DNA from: Pirellulales bacterium
Lineage (GTDB): Bacteria; Planctomycetota; Planctomycetia; Pirellulales; Thermoguttaceae
Direction of reading: 5' to 3'
Assembly: GCA_020846145.1 (NCBI GenBank)
Contig: JADLEL010000111.1
Location: 1 to 64,000, forward strand
Length of the DNA stretch: 64,000 bases
Program-made: the position numbers and the translations under genes
In this document: positions 36,044-45,165 of the stretch, one piece after another
How the letters are laid out: each line of letters starts with the position of its first letter
Numbering within the stretch: position 1 is the stretch's first letter
The notes under the pieces: model-generated
The model's database searches: none
What the model was told of the DNA's origin: nothing
What the model saw: the letters and a program-made list of their open reading frames with translations, nothing else

Positions 36044-37195
36044 ATGCGTTTATTTCTGCGTTTATCGGCGATCATTACCTTGTTTTTCTGCACGTTTCTC
36101 GGCGTTCGTGCGGCCGATTCTCCGCCGGCGAAGCCCGGTTCCGCAAAAGCGGCATTCAAGAAAATCCAGGCGGAATTCAACGCCTTGAACGCCGAACTCC
36201 GCATCTTGCAGATGGAGTATCGGAAGGCGGCGAAGGAGGACCGGCCCGCGCTCGATAAAAAATGGAGCATACTGTATCCGCGGGGGGAGGCTCTGCAAGC
36301 GAAGTATTTTCAAGCCGCCGAAGCGGCCTTTGCCGAATCGCCCAACACCGATCCGGAACTTGTGAAACTCCTCTGGAGCATCTTCGGTTATCGAGCCAAT
36401 ACCGACGACTTCGAGAACGCCGCCCGCGCGGGAAAGCTCTTAATCGATAACGGCAACAGCAATAAACAGGGTTTCGCCTTGGCGGGAGTCGCCGCCGTGG
36501 CGGTGGGCGATTTCAAGGCGGCGGCCAACTACTTCAATCAGGCAAAGAAGGCGGGCGCCTTCGATACGCCCCCCTCCCCGAAAGACAAACACATGGAGAG
36601 CGCCGTCGCCTTTTGGCAGAATCTCGCCGCGCTCGAGCAGAACTGGGAGAAAGAGCAAAAAATCCGCGCGGCGGAAGCCAAGGCCGACGACTTGCCCCGC
36701 GTATTGATCAAAACCGAGAAGGGCGACGTCGTCGTCGAGCTTTTCGAAAACGAAGCTCCTAACACCGTGGCGAATTTCATTACTCTGGCCGAGAAGGGAT
36801 ACTATAACGGAACGCCTTTCCATCGCGTACTGCCGTGTTTCATGGCCCAAGGCGGCGATCCCACGGGCACCGGCTCCGGCGGGCCGGGCTACAGCATCCC
36901 CGATGAAGTGTCGAATCCCAATCGCCGCAATCATTTCCGCGGCTCGCTGAGCATGGCCAAATCGGATCAACCCGATTCCGGCGGTTCGCAATTCTTCCTC
37001 TGTTTCGTACCCACCACGTATCTGGACGGCAAGCATACGGTCTTCGGCCGCGTCGTCAGCGGCATCGACGTGCTCTCGAAAATCAAGCGCTGCGATCCCG
37101 ACGATCCCAATCGGCCCGATCCCGATAAAATCCTCGAAATGAAAGTTCTCCGCAAGCGGGATCACGAATACAAGGTGAAGAAGACGGGCGAGTGA
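36044..37195 (+). CDS. secreted cyclophilin-type peptidyl-prolyl isomerase with a helical N-terminal domain
   Basis: Predicted 383-aa exported protein. Signal peptide (residues 1-24, ending VRAAD), a helical, Lys/Ala-rich region to about residue 215 that includes TPR-like helices (FALAGVAAVAVGDFKAAANYF), and a cyclophilin domain at about 220-375 with the signature segments FHRVLPCFMAQGGDPTGTG, FRGSLSMAKSDQPDSGGSQFF and LDGKHTVFGRVVSG. The catalytic Arg is in FHRV and the Gln in MAQGG. Expected to assist folding in the periplasm. The N-terminal extension is unusual compared with 160-190-aa simple cyclophilins. Only a weak GAAG precedes the ATG. Confidence 0.92.
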   Translation: MRLFLRLSAIITLFFCTFLGVRAADSPPAKPGSAKAAFKKIQAEFNALNAELRILQMEYRKAAKEDRPALDKKWSILYPRGEALQAKYFQAAEAAFAESPNTDPELVKLLWSIFGYRANTDDFENAARAGKLLIDNGNSNKQGFALAGVAAVAVGDFKAAANYFNQAKKAGAFDTPPSPKDKHMESAVAFWQNLAALEQNWEKEQKIRAAEAKADDLPRVLIKTEKGDVVVELFENEAPNTVANFITLAEKGYYNGTPFHRVLPCFMAQGGDPTGTGSGGPGYSIPDEVSNPNRRNHFRGSLSMAKSDQPDSGGSQFFLCFVPTTYLDGKHTVFGRVVSGIDVLSKIKRCDPDDPNRPDPDKILEMKVLRKRDHEYKVKKTGE

Positions 37196-37420
37196 GCGTT
37201 CCCGAATACGCCGCAACATGCCATGCGTTATTTGCGAGACACAACACTAGCTCGGATATCTCACCACGGAGACACGGAGGACACGGAGTTTTTTTACTTG
37301 CGTGGTCGAAAAATCGAATTATTCGGACGTTAAAAATAGAAATATTTAATTCACACTCCGTCGGTGTTTCCATCGCGAAAAATCCCCATCAATCCTGCTT
37401 CTCCGTGTCTCCGTGGTGAA
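37196..37420. repeat. inverted CACGGAGACACGGAGG repeat
   Basis: TCACCACGGAGACACGGAGG near 37260 is mirrored by CTCCGTGTCTCCGTGGTGA near 37400; related to 23980-24120. The central stretch is AT-rich and non-coding. Confidence 0.75.
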
Positions 37421-39823
37421 TTATTGTGAGAAATGCGGGCTAGCGCTCCCTTCGCGCTCGAACCATCTTTTCCAACGCGAAATGCGCTCGGCGGTCGAAG
37501 CGGGTGGTTGGCCGGCGGGCTGGGAGATATCTTCGCCCGCCACTTGCGGAAGACTCATCAAGGCGGACCGGGATACGTCGGCTTTATCGCTCAGAAGATG
37601 GATGAGGATCGGGAGGAACGCCGGATCGGGAAATTCTCCCATCGCGCGGGCGGCGCGGGCGCGAATGAGCGGATCGCCGCTATGAGCCAAGCGCTCCAAG
37701 GCCGGTTTGCCGGCGGCGTCGTTCAATTGCATTAGCGTCGTTGCCGCCGCCAGTTGTATTTCGTCGCTCGGCGAATTGAGCAGGCGTTTGATCGGGGCCG
37801 GATCGTCCATCCCGCCTGCTCCCAAGGCTTCCAAGGCGGCGCAAACCACCAAAGGTTGCGAATCTTCCAATGCCGGTAAAAGCAGGGACGCGTGCCGCCG
37901 GTCGGGATGCGCAGCCATAAGCATACATGCCCGCCGCCGCACTTCGCAAGCGGGATGCCCCAAAGCGGCGCAGGCCAGAGTTGCGGCTTCATCGCCATTT
38001 TCGTTTGATATCGCCCGCAAGATGCTTAACCAGACCAAGTCGTCGCTCTCCGCCGCCATGAGTTGCGCCAAGCGATCCAAGGCCAGGCGGTCGAAAGCCG
38101 GTTGGACGGACGATTGTTTCGCGGCGAGCGACTGCAATTCTTCGGCGGCGCGGCGACGCTCGCTCAAATCGCGCGACGCGAGCCGATCCAACAAGGAATA
38201 AACCGGATTTAACCGGGGTAAAACTTCGCGATAGACCGTTTCCGGCAGAGTTCGCTTCCGCTCGAATCGCAACTCTTCGAGTACGTCGATCAATCCAGGG
38301 CCGTAGGAAATCAACGCGCGTACGTCGCCGGACGCCAGCATCGATTCGACATTTGCGATCGCTTGCGGGGAGACCGCCCGCCGCTCGTGCCGCGGGGAGA
38401 AGAGCGATTCGAGCCCGCTCGCGCGAATGACGCCGAATCGGCTGCCGTATTGCAATTCGAGGTCGCGCAGGATTTTAGCGCGGCGTTCGGCGGGACCGTC
38501 GGCGGGGAACTCCGCGGCGGGCGGCCACCATTCGGCAAGCTGTTCGGCCGCCGCTTTTCGAGCCGCGAGGACCGACTTGCCCATCGCCGCGAGCATCACC
38601 GGGCCGGAACGCGCCCGGGGCCACCTTTTCAGGGCCAGGACCGCGGCCAATTGCACTTCCGCGCTGGGATCGTCGAGGAGTTTTTCCGCCGACGCCGCGC
38701 AGGCAGCGCTGGGAAATATGGTAAGCGCGCGGGCGGCTCCCAAGCGCACCCGCCACGACTTGTCGCCGACGGCTTCGAGAATCTGCTGCTCGGCGCGCAT
38801 CGCCGCGAACGCTTTGACCGCTTCGGCGCGAACGCCGTCGGAACGGTCCCGATATTGTTCCTTGAGGATCGACAGCGCTTCCTCGCCGCCCAGTTTGCCC
38901 AAGCCGGCGATGGCGGCCCGCCGCACGGTGAAATTGGCGTCGTTCAGGCCGCGCCGCAAATAATCGAGCGTTTGCGGATGTTTTTGCGCGACGAACGCCG
39001 CCAGCGCCGCGGCGCGGACGCGCGCGTCGCCGTCGGTCCGCAGATCGGCCGCCTCCTGGGGCAATTTCCCGCTCTTGCTCGCCGACCACGCGACGAGCGC
39101 CTCCTCGCGAACCTCGGCCCGCGGGCTTTTCAATGCGGATACGAACCGTTCGTCGTCGGTCGCGTCGATCGACAGGGCCAGACTGCGGAGCAATTCCAGA
39201 TGCAATTCGGAAACGTAAGACGCGGCCGATTTTGGGGAATAGCGGCCGTATCGATCGATCAATTTCCGAAGATCGGGAACGGCTTCGTTTCCTTCCGGCC
39301 AAGCCGAGGAAGGCTCGTTGAGGCATCCCAGCGCTTCCGCCGCCGCGCAGCGCATGGGCAGCGGCAATGTCGGCGTTTGAACCGCCTTGCTCAGTGTCGG
39401 GATGGTCCGTTTGTCGCCCCAGCGGCCCAGCGCGATCGCCGCGTTGAAAGCCGCCTTCGGGTCGCGATCGGCGAGCAGTTTCGCCAAGTTCGGACGTTGC
39501 TCGACCGGCTGCGCGAGCGCCGCCTCCAGTTTCGGATAGCGCCAGCGAAACGGCGATTCGGGATCGACGGCTCGAATCCACACGCAGCGCTCGATGCCTT
39601 GGGCGTCTTTCTCGGCAACTCGCGCGAAAACGGCCCGATCGTCATTGGCAAGCGCAGCGGGATCGGCAAATTGATCTTCCTTGCGTCCCTCGGCTTTTTG
39701 CGCCGATCGCACGGAGGGACCGTCCCAGCCGAAGCCCAAACCGTTGCACCCGGCCAGCGCCGGGAACAGAGCGAGTCCCAGCGTGAGCATGGCTACGTCC
39801 GTGTATCGCCTGAAGGAGAACAT
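37421..39823 (-). CDS. HEAT-repeat lipoprotein
   Basis: Predicted 800-aa exported lipoprotein: signal peptide with lipobox LFPALAGC (Cys near residue 26), then some 15-18 HEAT/PBS-lyase-type repeats, for example KAAFNAAIALGRWGDKRTI, FTVRRAAIAGLGKLGGEEAL, EVQLAAVLALKRWPRARSG and PLIRARAARAMGEFPDPAF. No enzymatic motif. Such proteins are usually scaffolds for protein or phycobilin-like ligand binding; planctomycetes carry many. It stands alone between repeats, reading toward the cyclophilin gene. Confidence 0.82.
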   Translation of the reverse strand: MFSFRRYTDVAMLTLGLALFPALAGCNGLGFGWDGPSVRSAQKAEGRKEDQFADPAALANDDRAVFARVAEKDAQGIERCVWIRAVDPESPFRWRYPKLEAALAQPVEQRPNLAKLLADRDPKAAFNAAIALGRWGDKRTIPTLSKAVQTPTLPLPMRCAAAEALGCLNEPSSAWPEGNEAVPDLRKLIDRYGRYSPKSAASYVSELHLELLRSLALSIDATDDERFVSALKSPRAEVREEALVAWSASKSGKLPQEAADLRTDGDARVRAAALAAFVAQKHPQTLDYLRRGLNDANFTVRRAAIAGLGKLGGEEALSILKEQYRDRSDGVRAEAVKAFAAMRAEQQILEAVGDKSWRVRLGAARALTIFPSAACAASAEKLLDDPSAEVQLAAVLALKRWPRARSGPVMLAAMGKSVLAARKAAAEQLAEWWPPAAEFPADGPAERRAKILRDLELQYGSRFGVIRASGLESLFSPRHERRAVSPQAIANVESMLASGDVRALISYGPGLIDVLEELRFERKRTLPETVYREVLPRLNPVYSLLDRLASRDLSERRRAAEELQSLAAKQSSVQPAFDRLALDRLAQLMAAESDDLVWLSILRAISNENGDEAATLACAALGHPACEVRRRACMLMAAHPDRRHASLLLPALEDSQPLVVCAALEALGAGGMDDPAPIKRLLNSPSDEIQLAAATTLMQLNDAAGKPALERLAHSGDPLIRARAARAMGEFPDPAFLPILIHLLSDKADVSRSALMSLPQVAGEDISQPAGQPPASTAERISRWKRWFEREGSASPHFSQ

Positions 39824-39953
39824 TTGAATGGCAAATCCGTTTGCCGGGGGATGTTGTAGGACAGGTTTCCAACCTGTCGTCCGACGATGGGCGAAGAATC
39901 CTACTACTAATAAATCCGATGACAGGTTGGAAACCTGTCCTACATTAAAAAAA
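39824..39953. repeat. REP-like inverted repeat, GACAGGTTTCC family, copy 1
   Basis: Perfect 23-base arms at 39856-39878 and 39921-39943, built on TAGGACAGGTTTCCAACCTG and its inverse; each arm is nearly palindromic itself. Related copies at 41380-41454 and a half copy at 60352-60374. Confidence 0.85.
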
Positions 39954-41150
39954 TCATCCCAGTTTTTTCGGCGCTTCTTCCACTGCTTTTTTGACGTCCT
40001 CGTCGGTCGATTCTTCGTTGTCGAGCACGGGGAGCAATTCCTTGGTGAGGTATTTTTGCAGATCGGCGATTCTTCTGTCCACGGCCTGGACTTTCAGGGA
40101 TTTCACGCCCTTGGTCGCGTCGCCCAATCCCGCGACGACTGCGCCCAAGTAGGCTTTCATCAGCCGCCGGGAAATGGTTTCGTTTTTCTCCTTGACGTTT
40201 TTCAACTCCGAGTCGCAACCGTCCTTCATCAATTGCACGAGATCCGCGATCAACTGGTTCGCGTTCAAGCCGGCCGCATTCGCCAGATTGATTTGCCCCA
40301 AGGCGTCGGCGGCGATAAACCGCAATTTCAGCGCCGCCGCTTTGTCCGCGATGATCTTTTGCAATAGATTGACGACGGCATTGCCTTGGCCGGGCGATTG
40401 CAAATAACCGAGCAGTTCGACGGCCCGCTCCCGCATCCAGGCCTTGCCGACGTCGGAATCCTCGACCGTCGCCAGCTTGAGCGCCGCCGCGGCGATCTTC
40501 GGATCTTTCACGCCCAATGCCACGTGGCGCTTGATGCCGACGAGCGCCGCGATCTTCACGGAATCCAATTGCTGGGCGTCGTCGATCGCATCGAGCAGCA
40601 AGGCCAGGGCCGCCGGCAAGGGCGCGGGAGAACTTCCTTCGGTCGCGTTCAGATCGCCGATCGCCAGCATGGCGTTGAACAGAAAGACCGGGTGGTATTT
40701 CCGGTTCTTGATTTTCTTGCCCAGGACATCCATGACCAATTCGTTCAAACGGTCGTGAACCTGCCCGGACCTGGAGCGAATGCAATTATTCTTCAGCTCC
40801 TTGCGCATCGTGTGCAGGCTGGGGAAATTCTTTTTCTGCGTCCAGCGTTTGAATTCATAGTTCTCGAAATAGTCGTCGAACAATTGCTTTTCGGCCGGGG
40901 TTCCAAACCTCCCGCTCTGGATAATCGGCCTGATCGCCGTATAGTTGTTTTTAAGCGCTTCGTTCGGCGCATCTTCGAGGTGCCCTTGGCTATCCGCGGC
41001 TGCTCCCGCGGCGGGCGGAGTCGGCGGGACACGATTTTCGGCCTCTTGGGCAGAAGAGAAGAGTACCGCCGTTCCCGCAAAAAGAGGCGCAAAAGCACAA
41101 TGAAAAGCTATTCTTAAGAAACTGTTTGCGCTGAAATTTGAATAAAACAT
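39954..41150 (-). CDS. secreted HEAT-like alpha-helical protein
   Basis: Predicted 398-aa exported protein. Hydrophobic N-terminal segment (FHCAFAPLFAGTAVLF) as a signal peptide, a Pro/Ala linker, then mostly helical sequence with HEAT-like repeats such as LDSVKIAALVGIKRHVALG and LRFIAADALGQINLANAAG. No catalytic motifs recognised. Likely another protein-binding scaffold; adjacent to and on the same strand as the HEAT lipoprotein, which follows after 130 bases and may be co-expressed. Function unknown. Confidence 0.7.
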   Translation of the reverse strand: MFYSNFSANSFLRIAFHCAFAPLFAGTAVLFSSAQEAENRVPPTPPAAGAAADSQGHLEDAPNEALKNNYTAIRPIIQSGRFGTPAEKQLFDDYFENYEFKRWTQKKNFPSLHTMRKELKNNCIRSRSGQVHDRLNELVMDVLGKKIKNRKYHPVFLFNAMLAIGDLNATEGSSPAPLPAALALLLDAIDDAQQLDSVKIAALVGIKRHVALGVKDPKIAAAALKLATVEDSDVGKAWMRERAVELLGYLQSPGQGNAVVNLLQKIIADKAAALKLRFIAADALGQINLANAAGLNANQLIADLVQLMKDGCDSELKNVKEKNETISRRLMKAYLGAVVAGLGDATKGVKSLKVQAVDRRIADLQKYLTKELLPVLDNEESTDEDVKKAVEEAPKKLG

Positions 41151-41480
41151 GAAAAAACCGTGTTTAAGGTGGGATTTGCCCTAAAATATCTCACTCTCCT
41201 TATAGGCTACCAAGAATTGCGGACTTGTGTCAAGTTGAACCGGGGAGGTGGGGTAAACCGTGCTAAATAAACAAAAGGCGCGGTCCGCAAGGACGAGATC
41301 GGCTTAAAACGTAATCCGATCAGAAATAACGCCATAAGTATCGATCACGTAACGACTTATGATTATCGCCCCCGATCGAGGACAGGTTTTCCACCTGTCG
41401 TCCGACACCAAAGAATTTGAATTTAATGAGACAGGTTGGAAACCTGTCCTACTTTGAAGCCTGCCTACCGTGAGAGAATA
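41151..41480. repeat. intergenic region with GACAGGTTTCC family copy 2 (41380-41454)
   Basis: The first 220 bases are AT-rich and hold no gene; the repeat has an imperfect left arm (GGACAGGTTTTCCACCTGTC) and a right arm AGACAGGTTGGAAACCTGTC. Confidence 0.75.
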
Positions 41481-42317
41481 TCAGTACTCTTGCGCATGAG
41501 GCAAATCGGTCAAGAACTTGCGTATTTTTTCGTGGAAACTCATCGGCAGGCGGTCGTTGTGGTCGTGGCGTTCGGAAACGACGAATTCTTTCGGTTCGTT
41601 GGCGGCATCGAATAGTTTTTTGCCGAATTCGAAGGGGACGATTCCGTCGGTCCGGCCGTGAAATTGCAGGAGCGGACCGCGATAATTGGGGATTTTGCTT
41701 ACCGAATCGAGCCGCGTTCGCATCAACAGTCGGACGGGAAAGAACGGATGATGGTAAGCCGCCACGTCGGGCAGGCTGCTAAACGTGCTGATCAGCACCA
41801 GCGCTCGCGCGCCGTCGGCCGCGGCCAAATCGACGGCCGCGCCGCCGCCGAGCGATTCGCCCATCAGCACGATGTCTTTTTCCGCCAGATTTTCCTTTTT
41901 CGCCAGCCAGGCGCGAGCGGCGCGGGCGTCGGACAAGATGCCTTTTTCACTCGGTTTGCCGGCGCTCCGCCCGTAGCCGCGGTAATCGAGAATCAGCACC
42001 GCAGCGCCGACGACATCGTGCAGCCGTTCCAAGATCGCCGCGCGATCGGTAATGTTGCCGGCATTGCCGTGCAGAAAGAGCACGGTCGCCGTCGGCTTCT
42101 CGCAGGGCACGTACCAGCCGTGCAATTTTGTGCCGTCGGCGGCCTGAAATTCGGCGTCTTCGAAGTTCAAGCCCGATGCCTCCCAATTGCCTTCGGGATA
42201 TTTCGACGGAAAGAAAATCATCGATTCTTCGAGAAACATGAGCATCACCACCATGAGGAGATAGGTAACCGCAAAGGTTCCGAAAACGATTTTCAGCCAG
42301 CGGAGGGTCTTTTTCAT
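41481..42317 (-). CDS. membrane-anchored alpha/beta hydrolase (BEM46/FrsA-like)
   Basis: Predicted 278-aa protein anchored by one N-terminal helix (IVFGTFAVTYLLMVVMLMF). Serine-hydrolase triad: nucleophile in the elbow GESLGGGA, Asp in FHGRTDGIVPF and His in SERHDHNDRLP; the oxyanion region is LFLHGNAGN. Typical length for the family, whose members act on small esters or thioesters. The substrate is unknown. Upstream lies the 223-bp insertion-like element. Confidence 0.88.
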   Translation of the reverse strand: MKKTLRWLKIVFGTFAVTYLLMVVMLMFLEESMIFFPSKYPEGNWEASGLNFEDAEFQAADGTKLHGWYVPCEKPTATVLFLHGNAGNITDRAAILERLHDVVGAAVLILDYRGYGRSAGKPSEKGILSDARAARAWLAKKENLAEKDIVLMGESLGGGAAVDLAAADGARALVLISTFSSLPDVAAYHHPFFPVRLLMRTRLDSVSKIPNYRGPLLQFHGRTDGIVPFEFGKKLFDAANEPKEFVVSERHDHNDRLPMSFHEKIRKFLTDLPHAQEY

Positions 42318-42724
42318 GGAAGGGATTGGGAGCCAGGGACTAGGGGCTAGGGACTAGAGGCAGGGCTTTGTAGCTAGCAGTGCTATCACATGGAAATACG
42401 GTGTTTTTCCGAGCGTTTTGAGTGTTTTTGTTTTGATTTTCGCCTATCCGCGATGCTGTTTCGTTCAGATACGGTTGGTGTAGTCATCGCCTTCCTCGAC
42501 CGAAACATCCGAAAACAAGCGATTTTTGTCGCGCACTTTACCAAGTTTCACTAGTGTCAATTAAACACATCTACAAAGCCCTGGGACTAGAGGTTGATTA
42601 TTCAATACGTTTTCTCTAGCCCCTAGTCCCTAATCCCTATTTTCATCTCATTATCAAGAAACGCAACGGCCTCGCGGGAAGAACCGCCGCGAGGCCGTTT
42701 TCGGACAGGGTTCGCGCCATTCGA
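42318..42724. repeat. intergenic region containing a 223-bp insertion-like element
   Basis: Mostly occupied by the element at 42361-42583. Left of it is a TAGGGACTAGGGGC simple repeat; right of it a related CTAGCCCCTAGTCCC tract and the sequence up to the DUF1571 gene. Within 42660-42724 there is CCGCGAGGCCG / CGGCCTCGCGG, a GC-rich hairpin just after the DUF1571 stop, likely a transcription terminator. Confidence 0.75.
42361..42583. mobile_element. MITE-like element, 223 bp, with target duplication
   Basis: Perfect 13-base terminal inverted repeats CAGGGCTTTGTAG (42361-42373) and CTACAAAGCCCTG (42571-42583). Identical 10-base flanks GGACTAGAGG sit at 42351-42360 and 42584-42593, as left by insertion with target duplication. 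No ORF inside. Termini beginning CAGGG with 8-10 base duplications recall the ISAs1 family (established knowledge), so mobilisation in trans is plausible; this is inference. Confidence 0.8.
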
Positions 42725-43630
42725 TCAGCGGAACTTGTAGTTCGGATTTTTCACGTCGAAGTCGGCGTCGGTGAAGCCGTTGTTCAGCTTCAAATTCATG
42801 TACGTGTATTCCTCGAGGAGGTCGGCCGGAGTGCCCTTTTCCTTGGGCCAATCGTAAGATTCGTAGCGGATGGGCAGGTTCAACTCGTCGTCCACGAAGA
42901 TCCGCGCTTCGTAGAAGAGGAAGTTCCGCCGCGGCACGGGATGCTTCACCTGGATGCACGTGCAGACGCGGTCGCCGCTCTCCTGCTTGATCTTCGCATT
43001 CTTGAAGAACTTCACTTCGCACTCGCCGTACTTGATGTCCTGCTCGGCGACCTGCACCAGGCGCCGCGTCAGGTTGAGGATGCCCAATTCGGTGAGCGGA
43101 TAACGCTGGCCTTCCATGGCGATGGGGCCGTCGGGCGGAATCGAGACCGTGCCGAAGAGCTTGTCTCTCACGCCCACGGTGTGCGCCCACATTTTGCCGT
43201 CGTTCTTGCCGTCGATGTAAATGACTTCCTGTCCTTTGACTTTGGCGGGAGCGATGAAGTACATATAGACGCTGAACGGTTTGTGCCGCACCTTCACGTA
43301 CATGTGCTGAAATTCGCCGAGTTTGCCGTCGAGCCGTTCGCGCTTGACCAACGTGGCGGAGTAGTCGGAGAGTTTCTCGATATTGCCCATGCCGTCGTTT
43401 GCCCAGTTCAGCGCGGGCGTGAGCGGATGTTCGTTGGCGGCCGCCGCGCTCAACTGCGGCGCCACCGCTTGCGAAGACAAGTCGGCCCGCTCCGCCACTT
43501 TTAGCGGCGGGCGTTCGCCGGGATTCGGCGCGCTGGCCGCGGGCGATTGCGCGAAGACGATGGCCGTGAGCAGGGAACCGACCGCTAGCGCGGGCAGCAC
43601 CTTGCGACAAATCGAACTCAAGCGAAGCAT
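42725..43630 (-). CDS. DUF1571-domain secreted protein
   Basis: Predicted 301-aa exported protein. Signal peptide (MLRLSSICRKVLPALAVGSLL), a short Ala/Pro linker, then the DUF1571 domain (about residues 80-300): YSATLVKRERLDGKLGEFQ, HKPFSVYMYFIAPAKVKGQ, then FFKNAKIKQESGDRVCTC and LNLPIRYESYDWPKEKG, similar to outer-membrane lipoprotein-sorting (LolA/LolB-like) folds. The gene uses ATG at 43630 with AGGGAGGA upstream. The role is unknown; the LolA-like fold suggests lipid or lipoprotein carriage. Such genes are widespread in planctomycetes. Confidence 0.85.
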   Translation of the reverse strand: MLRLSSICRKVLPALAVGSLLTAIVFAQSPAASAPNPGERPPLKVAERADLSSQAVAPQLSAAAANEHPLTPALNWANDGMGNIEKLSDYSATLVKRERLDGKLGEFQHMYVKVRHKPFSVYMYFIAPAKVKGQEVIYIDGKNDGKMWAHTVGVRDKLFGTVSIPPDGPIAMEGQRYPLTELGILNLTRRLVQVAEQDIKYGECEVKFFKNAKIKQESGDRVCTCIQVKHPVPRRNFLFYEARIFVDDELNLPIRYESYDWPKEKGTPADLLEEYTYMNLKLNNGFTDADFDVKNPNYKFR

Positions 43631-44116
43631 GAAAAATCCTCCCTGTCTGGCATCGAGGCGAGAAGCCTTAAGACCTCTTATTACAATCGGCCGAGCGATG
43701 CGCGTTAGTACCTTCCGTGAATAACGATGTAGGGTGGGACATGCGCAGTGCAGTCCCACCGGCATTTTTCTAAGGACGAATGGCGGGACTGCACTGCGTT
43801 GGTCCCACCTGAATTAGCACGCCAATTCGTTCGCGAGTTCCGATTCCTACAATATATCCACTTGTTCGTTATCGCAAATCTCGGGTTGGAGTATTACAAT
43901 GTTTCCGATTGCAGGGTCGGTTTGCCCAATCGATTCATAAAACCCGACCGGACAATCCGACGAAACTTCCGTCAATAACGCTATTTTACCTATTTCTCCC
44001 CGGGTTGAGGAGAGCATTTTTTCAAGACGAACAATATCGTGCCGGGATCGGGGACGATCCGGCCCGCTTCTTCGGGGGTGGAAATGCCCCGGCTTGCTTT
44101 TAAGGAGGTAAATTAC
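43631..44116. repeat. intergenic region with a GGTGGGAC...GCAGTCCCACC inverted repeat
   Basis: Repeat at 43731-43810: GGTGGGACATGCGCAGTGCA at the left and TGGTCCCACCT at the right, forming nested arms. After it, about 300 bases of AT-rich leader precede the metallo-hydrolase gene, with AAGGAGG at 44103-44109 as the ribosome binding site. No other gene. Confidence 0.7.
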
Positions 44117-44773
44117 TTGAAATCGACCATTATCGATATTACGTCGATCATCTCGTTTCCGTTTGAAGAAAATTCTTTCGTGGTTCGACTTCCTTCCAGA
44201 AAAGAGTGCTTGGTGGTCGATCCCGGTCTGGAACCGGAAAAGATTATAGGGTATTTGGATAAAATGGGCATAGAGCTGGCGGCCATCCTGATTACCCACG
44301 GCCACAGCGATCATATCGCAGGCAACGAGGCATTAAAAGAACGCTGGCCGGAATGTCCAATAGTCATCGGGAAAGTCGAATCCTCCAAACTTATTGATCC
44401 CCGCCTAAATCTCTCGGCGATGTTCGGCTTGCCGATGACCAGCCCGCCCGCCGACGTAACCGTTGTAGAGGGCGATGTTTACGAAGCGGCGGGCTTTCGC
44501 GTGAAGATCCTTGAAATACCCGGCCACTCGGCAGGGCACGTGGTATTTCAAATCGAAGATTGCGCGCCGCCCATTATTTTCGTGGGCGACGTTATTTTCG
44601 CCGGCAGCGCGGGCCGCACCGATTTTCCCGACGGCGATTTCAAGCAACTTGCTCAAGGAATCCGTGAAAAACTTTTCACTCTGCCCGACGACGCCATTCT
44701 TTATCCCGGTCATGGGTCATGCACCACGGTTGGGAAAGAAAAACGGACGAATCCGTTCGTCGGCGGCCAGTAG
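44117..44773 (+). CDS. metallo-beta-lactamase fold hydrolase
   Basis: Predicted 218-aa cytosolic protein with the MBL fold: metal motif THGHSDHIAG (His-x-His-x-Asp-His), then IPGHSAGHVVFQ, the bridging Asp in VGDVIFAGSAGRTDFPD, and the final His in YPGHGSCT. This matches the glyoxalase-II-like YcbL/PA group; substrate not readable. The start is the TTG at 44117, because AAGGAGG lies 7-8 bases upstream and the ATG farther up at 44039 has none. Isolated, between repeats. Confidence 0.9.
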   Translation: MKSTIIDITSIISFPFEENSFVVRLPSRKECLVVDPGLEPEKIIGYLDKMGIELAAILITHGHSDHIAGNEALKERWPECPIVIGKVESSKLIDPRLNLSAMFGLPMTSPPADVTVVEGDVYEAAGFRVKILEIPGHSAGHVVFQIEDCAPPIIFVGDVIFAGSAGRTDFPDGDFKQLAQGIREKLFTLPDDAILYPGHGSCTTVGKEKRTNPFVGGQ

Positions 44774-45165
44774 CGCAACTGAATGCCGTTCGATTGGTGG
44801 TAGCCAATTTGGATTTCATTTTGATTCCTATTCAGGTTCATGGCTTGTTTACCGGCTATCCGGGATTATTCATAAACATCGTAGATGCGGCATCCTGCCG
44901 CATTTTAGGCAAAAGCGGCAAGGTGCCGCTTCTACAAATCGCTTTTATGAATAATACGGGCTATAGGACTCATGCTTATTGCTGGAATGTCTAGCTCGAA
45001 ATTTATTATCCTAAGTTCTTATCTATCAATTGATTAAGTAAAAAAAGTTGATTCATTGATAGGGATTGTGCGTATCATTCCGTGTCTCGTTTTTCGTGCT
45101 TGGCACACTTTTTAACAACTCGTTTATCGAGTTTGAGAAGCTCAAGGAGACATGGAGATATATCG
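44774..45165. repeat. intergenic region with the 91-bp MITE-like element copy B (44865-44955)
   Basis: Forward-orientation copy with ATTATTCATAAAC left end and GCTTTTATGAATAAT right end. The rest is AT-rich leader of the sulfatase gene; AAGGAGACATGGAG before the ATG carries the ribosome-binding site. Confidence 0.8.
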
